A DNA stretch of 6,198 nucleotides, taken from contig DATLJF010000158.1 of NCBI GenBank assembly GCA_035539015.1, positions 1 to 6,198 on the forward strand, read 5' to 3'. Positions 1-4,817 of the stretch are shown here, piece after piece (the stretch's first letter is position 1; each line of letters begins with the position of its first letter). Source of the DNA: Stenotrophomonas_A sp035539015. Its GTDB lineage: Bacteria > Pseudomonadota > Gammaproteobacteria > Xanthomonadales > Xanthomonadaceae. Under the pieces are notes generated by a model. It saw nothing but the letters and a program-made list of their open reading frames with translations. It was not told the DNA's origin and did no database searches. Both the position numbers and the translations under genes were made by a program.

Positions 1-2073
1 GCCGGCCGACTGTTCCTGCGAAGCGGCGGAGATTTCGCTCATGATGTCGGTCACGCGCTGGACCGAGGCGACGATTTCGCCCATGGTCGCGCCAGCCTTG
101 TGCACCAGCGCCGAGCCGTCGGCGACGCGGCCGACCGAGTCATCGATCAGGCCCTTGATTTCCTTGGCCGCGTTGGCCGAACGCTGGGCCAGGGTGCGCA
201 CTTCCGAGGCCACGACCGCAAAGCCGCGCCCCTGTTCGCCTGCACGTGCGGCTTCGACCGCGGCGTTGAGCGCCAGGATGTTGGTCTGGAAGGCGATGCC
301 GTCGATGACCGAGATGATCTCGGCAATCTTCTTCGAAGATTTTTCGATGTCACCCATGGTGGTGACGACCTTGCCGACCACTTCGCCGCCTTGCGAGGCC
401 ACCGAGGCGGCGCCAATCGCCAGCTGGTTCGCCTGGCGGGCGTGTTCGGCGTTCTGGCGCACGGTGGAGGTCAGTTCCTCCATCGAGGCGGCGGTTTCTT
501 CCAGGTTGGCGGCCTGCTGCTCGGTACGACGCGACAGGTCGCTATTGCCTGAGGCGATCTCGCCGGCGGCCGAGTTGATGGCGATGGACGACTGCTTGAT
601 GCGGCCGACGATCTCGGTCAGTTGCTCGGCGGTGGCATTGGCATCGTCGCGCATCCGCGCGAACACGCCCTGGAAGTCGCCGTGGATGCGTACGGTCAGG
701 TCACCCTGCGACAGCGCGGCCAGCAGGTTGGAGACTTGCTCGATGGTGGCGCCGTTGGCGTCCAGCAAGCCGTTGAGCTGCTGTGCCAGCTGCAGGAAGA
801 AGCCTTCCTTGCCGTCCAGCGAAACGCGGCCACCAAGGTCGCCGGCAGCGGCGGACTGGACGATGCGTGCCACTTCGTCTTCGACCTGGACTTCGACGCT
901 GCGGTCGCGCCATTCGCACACGGTGCCCACGGCCTGGCCGTCGGCGTCGCGGATCATCGAAACGATCTGCGCGATGTGGGCATTGCCATAGCGCATCTCG
1001 CGACGTGCCGAGCCCTGCTTCTCCAGCTGGGCGACAAATTTCGGGTCAACCTGGCCGCCATGCTCGAGCACGGTGACGTTGTGGCCGACCAGCGGTGCAT
1101 CGACCTCGAAGCCCGGCAGCGCTTCGCGGAAACCGTCGGCGTGCTGCTCGATGACCTGGTGCAGCGCCGGGTTGGTGTAGACCACCTTGAGCGCCGGGTC
1201 GGTAATGATCACACCGGTAGACGAAGCGTCCAGGGCGGTACGGATACGCAGGTTCTCCGCGGCTACGGCCTGGTCGCGCTCGATGCGCTCCTTCAGGTCG
1301 CGCTGCATGCGCTGCAGGGCGCGCATCAGGTCGCCGACTTCGTCGGCACCGCGCACGTCGATGCTGCCATCGAGCTTGCCGGTGGCCACGTCATTGGCCA
1401 CGGTCACTGCGCCGCGCATGTTGTTGACCAGGGCGCGGGCGAACAGCCAGGCCAGCACCAGGCCGCCGGAAATGCCGGCCAGCATCGTCACCACGGTCAG
1501 GGTGACCGACGTGGCGTGCACGGTTTCGGCGCGTTCCTTGGCGACCTGGGCCATGCGGTTGTCTTCGGCGATCAACTTGCCGAGCGAGGCCTGCGCGGCC
1601 AGGTGCAGCTGGCGGGTCTCGCCAACGAAAGTGTCCACCGCGTCGTCGGGCAGGTTGAGCTCGATCATCTCGGTGACGCTGGCGTAGGAGGCCGAGGCCT
1701 TCTTCCAGTCGGCGACGAATTGGTCGTAGAACTTCTTCTGCTCGGGGCCGTGGATCAGCCGCGGATAGTCGGCGATGGTCTTATCGATATTCTTGCGCAG
1801 GGTAGCGGCCGTTTCCTTGGCTTCCTGCTTCACCGAGTCGCTGGCGCGCACCAGGCTCTGGTAGGAAGAGTTGCGGTATTCGCCGAGCATGCCGCGCAGC
1901 TCGCCGGCTTCGCGCACGCTGGACATCGACTCGCCCGCCAGGTCGGCCGTAACCGTATTGAGCGAGGCCAGGCCACGGTAGGCAATGATGCCCTGGATCA
2001 GCATGATCACCATGACGATGCCGAAGGTCAGCATCAACTTCGGCATGAGTTTGAGTTTGTTGATCCACTGCAT
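1..2073 (-). CDS. Methyl-accepting chemotaxis protein, membrane-bound, with PAS domain (3' end outside window)
   Basis: Transmembrane chemoreceptor that signals through CheW and CheA. 691 residues are visible and the frame is still open at base 1, so the C-terminus lies outside the window. The ATG at 2073 is preceded by GAGGAA seven bases upstream. Order of parts: hydrophobic segment about 13-32, periplasmic sensor about 33-187 (probably a four-helix-bundle type), second hydrophobic segment about 189-212, HAMP about 213-265, a PAS-like domain about 275-390 (ASSTGVIITD at 283-292, then YTNPAL), further HAMP-like segments about 395-490 with GDL turns, then the signalling helices. The methylation helix contains EETAASMEEL and the hairpin tip contains GIAFQTNILALNAAVEAARA (592-611), the core shared with E. 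coli Tsr. No indels were seen against Tsr-type receptors (36-heptad class, inferred from recall). The ligand cannot be told. It lies 87 bp after the OB-fold gene with no promoter seen between, so it probably shares that gene's transcript. Confidence 0.95.
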   Translation of the reverse strand, partial: MQWINKLKLMPKLMLTFGIVMVIMLIQGIIAYRGLASLNTVTADLAGESMSSVREAGELRGMLGEYRNSSYQSLVRASDSVKQEAKETAATLRKNIDKTIADYPRLIHGPEQKKFYDQFVADWKKASASYASVTEMIELNLPDDAVDTFVGETRQLHLAAQASLGKLIAEDNRMAQVAKERAETVHATSVTLTVVTMLAGISGGLVLAWLFARALVNNMRGAVTVANDVATGKLDGSIDVRGADEVGDLMRALQRMQRDLKERIERDQAVAAENLRIRTALDASSTGVIITDPALKVVYTNPALHQVIEQHADGFREALPGFEVDAPLVGHNVTVLEHGGQVDPKFVAQLEKQGSARREMRYGNAHIAQIVSMIRDADGQAVGTVCEWRDRSVEVQVEDEVARIVQSAAAGDLGGRVSLDGKEGFFLQLAQQLNGLLDANGATIEQVSNLLAALSQGDLTVRIHGDFQGVFARMRDDANATAEQLTEIVGRIKQSSIAINSAAGEIASGNSDLSRRTEQQAANLEETAASMEELTSTVRQNAEHARQANQLAIGAASVASQGGEVVGKVVTTMGDIEKSSKKIAEIISVIDGIAFQTNILALNAAVEAARAGEQGRGFAVVASEVRTLAQRSANAAKEIKGLIDDSVGRVADGSALVHKAGATMGEIVASVQRVTDIMSEISAASQEQSAG

Positions 2074-2118
2074 GTACGCGTTCCTCTTCCAATGACGATG
2101 CCCGGCGGCAGGTCGGTC

Positions 2119-2148
2119 GCCGGACCGCGCCGAGCGGCGCGGAACGGC
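2119..2148 (-). other. Intercistronic stem-loop between OB-fold gene and chemoreceptor
   Basis: A perfect 7-bp GC stem (2125-2131 with 2136-2142, 4-base loop) is extended by a 4-bp outer stem (2119-2122 with 2145-2148) across a 2x2 internal loop. It lies between the stop at 2161 and the chemoreceptor start at 2073. No U-run follows on the minus strand, so a strong intrinsic terminator is unlikely. A partial terminator or an RNA-stabilising hairpin that sets the ratio of the two genes is possible (inference). Confidence 0.45.
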
Positions 2149-2160
2149 TCCGGGCGGCTC

Positions 2161-2544
2161 TTACTTGATGGTCGCCAGCTTCAGGCTGGACGGCGAGCTG
2201 ACTTCGATTTCGGCGCGCGACGCATCGCGCTGGATCTTGCCGATGACGCACACATCCTTGCCTTCGAGGGTCTCCGGGGCGAAGGAGAACTTGCCGCGGT
2301 TGGCGCCGTCGATGCGGGCGGAGAAGGTGTGGCGCGGGAACATGCCGCCCATGTACAGGAAGGTCGGCTCGCCTTCCGAGCTCTGCGCATACTTGGCCTT
2401 CTCGACCTTGCCGCAGACCATGCCGTCCTTGCCGACATAGCGGGTCGCCATCTCCGGCGGAATCATTTCCTGCGACTGGGCCAGCAGATCGGCCGACAGG
2501 GTGGACAGGACCAGCGCGGGAATCAGGGTGTATAGGGCTTTCAT
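2161..2544 (-). CDS. Small secreted OB-fold-like protein of unknown function
   Basis: 127-residue protein. The ATG at 2544 has GGAGA seven bases upstream, so this start is preferred over the longer in-frame one at 2685. Residues 1-22 look like a Sec signal peptide: K2, a hydrophobic run, and likely cleavage after LLA at 20-22. The mature part has the rhythm of a small OB-fold beta-barrel: MVCGKV at 42-47, a middle segment EPTFLYMGG at 59-67, HTFSARI at 72-78, LEGKDVCVIGKI at 93-104, and AEIEVSSPSSL at 111-121. This resembles the OB domains called nucleic-acid-binding in some secreted nucleases, but no nuclease part is present and binding to nucleic acid is not shown. Cysteines 44 and 99 sit in paired strands and could form a disulfide. 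It is preceded by a strong sigma-28 promoter match and followed by a chemoreceptor, which suggests a periplasmic role tied to motility or chemosensing (inference). Confidence 0.85.
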   Translation of the reverse strand: MKALYTLIPALVLSTLSADLLAQSQEMIPPEMATRYVGKDGMVCGKVEKAKYAQSSEGEPTFLYMGGMFPRHTFSARIDGANRGKFSFAPETLEGKDVCVIGKIQRDASRAEIEVSSPSSLKLATIK

Positions 2545-2617
2545 GGGGTATCTCCGGAATGGGGAACTGTGACCTGCGGGGAGTGCCGGACAAGCCAGCA
2601 CGCGGGCCTTGCAGCAG

Positions 2618-2644
2618 CTATCGGCGCCAGCGCGCGCAACTTGA
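2618..2644 (-). promoter_or_regulatory. Sigma-28 (FliA)-type promoter for OB-fold gene and chemoreceptor
   Basis: The minus strand reads TCAAGTTG (2644-2637), 11 bases, then GCCGATAG (2625-2618). The enteric sigma-28 consensus is TAAAGTTT-N11-GCCGATAA, so the match is 6/8 and 7/8 with exact spacing. Transcription would begin near 2611, leaving a leader of about 67 bases before the ATG at 2544. No other promoter was seen before the chemoreceptor at 2073, so both genes probably depend on it. Confidence 0.75.
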
Positions 2645-2693
2645 ATCGGCGAGATGAGAGCTAGGACACACTTCGGCCGATCCATCGCGTTGC

Positions 2694-2724
2694 TGTCAGG
2701 CGGCGCCTGACACCCGCGTCAGGC
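2694..2724 (-). terminator. Alternative stem-loops at the cheW stop codon
   Basis: Three arms overlap the end of cheW. GCCTGAC (2705-2711) pairs with GTCAGGC (2718-2724, which includes the stop codon), 7 bp with a 6-base loop. The middle arm can instead pair with TGTCAGGC (2694-2701), 8 bp with a 3-base loop. No U-run follows on the minus strand, so this may be a weak or non-canonical terminator. A new promoter directly downstream supports a transcript boundary here. Confidence 0.45.
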
Positions 2725-3207
2725 AGCTTCTTCGTGCAGCGCTTCGGACGGCGACAGGTCGGCGCTATCCAGCAGCGTCTCGATGTCGAGCAGGATCAAC
2801 ATGCGGTCGTCCTGGGTGCCAATGCCGGAGATGAAGCGGGTATCGACCGCCGCACCGAATTCCGGCGTCGGGCGGATCTGTTCTTCGCTCAGCGGGATCA
2901 CATCCGAGACACTGTCCACGACGATGCCGACCACGCGATCCTCGACATTGAGCACGATCATCACGGTGAAGGCGTCATAGCGCGCCTCCTTCAACCGCAG
3001 CTTCAAGCGCAGATCGATGACCGGCACGATGGTGCCGCGCAAATTGATCACGCCCTTGATGTAATCCGGCGCATCCGGCACCCGGGTCACGGCGTCATAA
3101 CCGCGGATTTCCTGCACCTTGAGGATATCGACCCCGTACTGCTCCTCGCCCAAGGCGAAGCTGAGGAATTCACCGCCGTGTCCGGCGGCAGGCTTTTTGT
3201 CGTTCAT
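2719..3207 (-). CDS. cheW: Chemotaxis coupling protein CheW
   Basis: 162-residue cytoplasmic scaffold that links chemoreceptor tips to the CheA kinase; E. coli CheW has 167 residues. It is a single CheW (SH3-like double barrel) domain from about residue 12 to 148: EFLSFALGEEQYGVDILKVQ at 13-32, the family signature GVINLRG at 52-58, VPVIDLR at 61-67, VVDSVSDVI at 97-104 (approximately), and the closing RMLILLDIETLL at 135-146. The ATG at 3207 is chosen because the domain starts just after it and GGAG lies five bases upstream. The open frame continues about 125 codons upstream, but with low-complexity Pro/Arg sequence that runs over the promoter. It has its own sigma-28 promoter. No cheA, cheY, cheR or cheB is in view, so other cheW copies may exist elsewhere in the genome. 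Confidence 0.97.
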   Translation of the reverse strand: MNDKKPAAGHGGEFLSFALGEEQYGVDILKVQEIRGYDAVTRVPDAPDYIKGVINLRGTIVPVIDLRLKLRLKEARYDAFTVMIVLNVEDRVVGIVVDSVSDVIPLSEEQIRPTPEFGAAVDTRFISGIGTQDDRMLILLDIETLLDSADLSPSEALHEEAA

Positions 3208-3212
3208 GGTGG

Positions 3213-3216
3213 CTCC
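3213..3216 (-). promoter_or_regulatory. Ribosome binding site fixing the cheW start
   Basis: GGAG lies five bases before the ATG at 3207. It decides for this start over the longer in-frame upstream extension, which covers the sigma-28 promoter. Confidence 0.7.
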
Positions 3217-3253
3217 GGGCGGGCACGTCGGGAATGGCGGGGTTGCCATGACA

Positions 3254-3280
3254 AGATCGGCGCGGGAGCGGGGAACTTTA
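3254..3280 (-). promoter_or_regulatory. Sigma-28 (FliA)-type promoter for cheW
   Basis: The minus strand reads TAAAGTTC (3280-3273), 11 bases, then GCCGATCT (3261-3254). The -35 element matches the sigma-28 consensus at 7/8 and the -10 element at 6/8, with exact spacing. Transcription would begin near 3247, giving a leader of about 40 bases to the cheW ATG. Confidence 0.78.
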
Positions 3281-3340
3281 GGGTGGGAATATTGAGGGCG
3301 CGCAGTGTTGGCGGTTGTTGGTGTCGGCTTGCGGCACGGG

Positions 3341-3390
3341 CCCCGAGCCGCCGGGTATCGGGGTCGCGGCTCCACAGACGTCCATGTCTG
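3341..3390. repeat. Cluster of short inverted repeats
   Basis: CCCCGA (3341-3346) pairs with TCGGGG (3358-3363). Overlapping it, GAGCCGC (3345-3351) pairs with GCGGCTC (3366-3372), so the two stems exclude each other. Beside them lies a compact hairpin at 3375-3390, CAGACG-TCCA-TGTCTG, whose innermost pair is G-T. Its four-base loop matches those in the larger repeat at 3674-3777. Function unknown. Confidence 0.5.
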
Positions 3391-3566
3391 AGTCGCCGCC
3401 GTGATATCGGCTGCCCCTTTCCCCGGCCGTGGCGACGGCATCATTTCCATGAAGGCGGAAACGCCAACGGAGCGCGCTCCACTGACCCCGATCCCCGCCG
3501 TCTCGGCGCCAGGCGCTTTAATTTTCCCACTTCGTTTTGGGCGCGCTGGAGAGGGATAGAGGAATG

Positions 3567-3642
3567 GCAAAAGCAAAAGCAAAAGCCTTTACCCCATCTC
3601 TCTCATCTCACTCTCACCCTTCGCTCTTGCTCTTGCTCTTGC
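3567..3642. repeat. Two pairing hexamer-repeat tracts
   Basis: On the plus strand, three GCAAAA units plus GC (3567-3586) and three GCTCTT units plus GC (3623-3642) are separated by a 36-base pyrimidine-rich spacer. Each tract is exactly 20 bp. In minus-strand RNA, GCAAGA units face GCUUUU units, so all 20 positions can pair with three G-U wobbles; in plus-strand RNA the same positions are A-C mismatches. This favours a structure in the minus-strand transcript. Tracts of this kind are familiar in Xanthomonas intergenic DNA (recall, not checked). Confidence 0.65.
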
Positions 3643-3673
3643 TTTCCCCAGCCGCCGTCGCCGTCTATCGGGA

Positions 3674-3777
3674 CTGTGGGGGCATGGCCCTTTCGGGACA
3701 ATCGGCGACATGGATGTCGCCGATTAGCCCCCATGGATGGGTTCACGGCGTGTCCCGAAAGGGCCATGCCCCCGCAG
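3674..3777. repeat. 104-bp nested inverted repeat, probably a dispersed structured element
   Basis: The outer arms 3678-3700 and 3751-3773 are perfect 23-bp complements. They extend to 3674-3677 and 3774-3777 with one T/G position, giving 27 pairs if G-U is allowed in plus-strand RNA. Inside sits a perfect 11-bp hairpin (3700-3710 with 3715-3725, loop TGGA; base 3700 is shared with the outer arm) and a 4-bp hairpin (3730-3733 with 3738-3741, also loop TGGA). The result is a cloverleaf-like fold. Its minus-strand core, ACGCCGTGAACCCATCCATG, resembles a dispersed intergenic repeat I recall from Xanthomonadaceae. No open frame or transposase is present and no clear target duplication was found. 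A small non-autonomous element, a REP-like repeat or a structured RNA are all possible. Confidence 0.75.
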
Positions 3778-3818
3778 GCCGCAAGCAAAACCAAGCGAGC
3801 CGATCAATATCCCGAACG

Positions 3819-3864
3819 AAAAACTCGCAGCGCGCAGAAACCAGCGCGCGCGGCCGCAGGCCGC
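3819..3864 (-). terminator. Probable terminator after ycgR
   Basis: Directly after the ycgR stop, the minus strand can form a 6-bp GCGGCC/GGCCGC stem (3850-3855 with 3859-3864, 3-base loop). A second 6-bp GCGCGC stem follows (3830-3835 with 3844-3849, 8-base loop), then six bases later a run of five T (3823-3819). The T-run is somewhat distant, so termination efficiency is uncertain. Confidence 0.5.
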
Positions 3865-3867
3865 AAC

Positions 3868-4662
3868 CTAAAACACCCCACTCTTGCGCGCATTGCGCTG
3901 CCGATCCACCCGGAAAATATACCGCTGGATAGCCTCATCCGCCCCCCGCGGCATCTCCTCGAAGCGCGTCCCGACGCGAAGGCTTTCCATCCCGTTGGGC
4001 AGCGTAAAACGAGCCTGGCTGCAGATCGCCAGTGCGACCGGAAACGGCGACTGGTCCGGCAGGCGCAGTTCGCAATGGCGGTACACATGGCCCACCTCCA
4101 GCAATGGCGAACCCGCCGGCAGGCTGATCGCCAGCCCGCCGCCACTGATGTCGATCACCCGCAACTGCAACGGCTCGCGCACCGGCTCGCCGTCTGCCTC
4201 CGGCTCGAAGGCAATCACGCACGTCGGTGAGTCGGTGATCGGGGTCTCCAGCCGATAATGTTCGCGCCGCTGCAGGTGGTAGATGCTGCTCGGCATCGGC
4301 GCGCGGAAGGCGACGTGGCCCTCGTGTTCGATGCGCTCCACATGGTCGAGGCGGAAGCGGATCCTTACCTTCTCCAGCTGCGCAAAACACAGCAGGTGGG
4401 TGGCCGCCGCGGCGGCGCGGTTGGAGGCCTCGTTGGGGCTGCCGTCCAGCAGCAGCCAATCCTCGTCTTCGTCCACTTCCAGCACCGCGCTGGGGAAGGA
4501 CTGGTCACGCCCGCCGACATGGGCGCTCACCAGCGAGCGCTGGTCAATCAGCGCGCGCAGCAGGCCTCGCACCTGGCGGCGGTTGCGGACGAGATAACGG
4601 TCGTCCCCTTCCTCCGGCTCGGGATGCAAATGGTGTGCGTCGCGGATATCGCCTGGCAGCAT
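3868..4662 (-). CDS. ycgR: YcgR-type PilZ protein, c-di-GMP-responsive flagellar brake
   Basis: 264-residue soluble protein from the ATG at 4662 (E. coli YcgR has 244 residues). In the family, c-di-GMP binding lets the protein touch the flagellar motor and reduce swimming. The N-terminal YcgR (PilZN) domain spans about residues 22-128 (DRYLVRNRRQ; SLVSAHVGGRDQSFPSAVLE). The PilZ domain spans about 131-252. Both c-di-GMP motifs are present: RxxxR as R133-EHY-R137, and DxSxxG as D171-I-S173-GG-G176. Binding is therefore expected, though untested. The start is uncertain: the ATG at 4662 has AAGGG five bases upstream of the CTCC spacer, the ATG at 4686 has no ribosome site, and a TTG at 4701 has GGAG four bases upstream. 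A sigma-28-like promoter lies upstream, in keeping with late flagellar control of ycgR in enterics. It is the only gene in its apparent transcription unit. Confidence 0.93.
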   Translation of the reverse strand: MLPGDIRDAHHLHPEPEEGDDRYLVRNRRQVRGLLRALIDQRSLVSAHVGGRDQSFPSAVLEVDEDEDWLLLDGSPNEASNRAAAAATHLLCFAQLEKVRIRFRLDHVERIEHEGHVAFRAPMPSSIYHLQRREHYRLETPITDSPTCVIAFEPEADGEPVREPLQLRVIDISGGGLAISLPAGSPLLEVGHVYRHCELRLPDQSPFPVALAICSQARFTLPNGMESLRVGTRFEEMPRGADEAIQRYIFRVDRQRNARKSGVF

Positions 4663-4666
4663 GGAG

Positions 4667-4671
4667 CCCTT
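4667..4671 (-). promoter_or_regulatory. Candidate ribosome binding site for ycgR
   Basis: AAGGG followed by four bases and the ATG at 4662. It is the best-placed site before an ATG in this frame and is the reason for the chosen start, but the match to AGGAGG is modest. Confidence 0.4.
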
Positions 4672-4721
4672 CGGTTGCAGGTGCATGATCGGTCGTAGCA
4701 AACGACTCCGACATGGTCTCC

Positions 4722-4748
4722 ATATCGGCCGTACGGGCCGGAATTGTA
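4722..4748 (-). promoter_or_regulatory. Sigma-28-like promoter for ycgR
   Basis: The minus strand reads TACAATTC (4748-4741), 11 bases, then GCCGATAT (4729-4722). The -10 element matches at 7/8 and the -35 element at 5/8 with exact spacing, so it is weaker than the other two sites. The spacer carries a 5-bp inverted repeat (4726-4730 with 4736-4740). Transcription would start near 4715. Confidence 0.6.
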
Positions 4749-4787
4749 GGGTAAACAGCGCTTATTGCGTGATGCCGTTCGCGCTTT

Positions 4788-4813
4788 GCCCGGGTCCGCG
4801 AGCGGACCCGGGC
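4788..4813 (-). terminator. GC-rich stem-loop after the upstream chemoreceptor
   Basis: A perfect 12-bp inverted repeat, GCCCGGGTCCGC (4788-4799) with GCGGACCCGGGC (4802-4813), has a 2-base spacer and begins four bases after the chemoreceptor stop codon. The stem is very stable, but no U-run follows on either strand. It is a likely transcript end or 3'-end stabiliser. Confidence 0.65.
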
Positions 4814-4817
4814 GGTT

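Larger units (their letters stand above)
3208..3867. other. 660-bp non-coding gap rich in inverted repeats
   Basis: The stretch between the ycgR stop and the cheW start holds no credible gene: frames crossing it lack a domain and give low-complexity Pro/Arg/Ser translations. From high to low coordinates it holds a terminator-like structure (3819-3864), a 104-bp nested inverted repeat (3674-3777), paired hexamer tracts with a pyrimidine-rich plus-strand section (3567-3650), an AT-richer patch near 3517-3537, a hairpin cluster (3341-3390), and the cheW promoter (3254-3280). Between about 3391 and 3516 I see nothing firm. Confidence 0.7.

Noticed and set aside
622..2535. A 637-codon open frame on the plus strand
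   Set aside because: It runs antisense to the chemoreceptor and the OB-fold gene, both of which have clear domains and ribosome sites. Its translation is His/Gly/Ala/Asp-rich with no recognisable domain, typical of antisense frames in GC-rich DNA.
2610..2630. Possible sigma-54 site, TGGC...GC, before the OB-fold gene
   Set aside because: The spacing between GG and GC is 8 or 11 rather than the required 10, and the same bases form an excellent sigma-28 -10 element.
3404..3411. GCCGATAT on the minus strand, a sigma-28 -10 look-alike
   Set aside because: The bases 11 positions upstream (ACGGCCGG) bear no likeness to a sigma-28 -35 element, and a better complete site lies closer to cheW.
3506..3525. 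Plus-strand terminator, GCGC-CAG-GCGC followed by TTTAATTTT
   Set aside because: The stem is only 4 bp and no gene on the plus strand ends here.
3208..3582. N-terminal extension of cheW by about 125 codons
   Set aside because: The frame is open but encodes Pro/Arg-rich sequence without homology to CheW. It covers the sigma-28 promoter, and the ATG at 3207 has a well-placed GGAG.
3567..3642. CRISPR-like array
   Set aside because: The units are contiguous hexamers without unique spacers of constant length, and no cas gene is nearby.
2734..4230. A 498-codon open frame on the plus strand
   Set aside because: It spans antisense cheW, the repeat-filled gap and antisense ycgR. The translation is low-complexity and crosses inverted repeats, with no domain seen.
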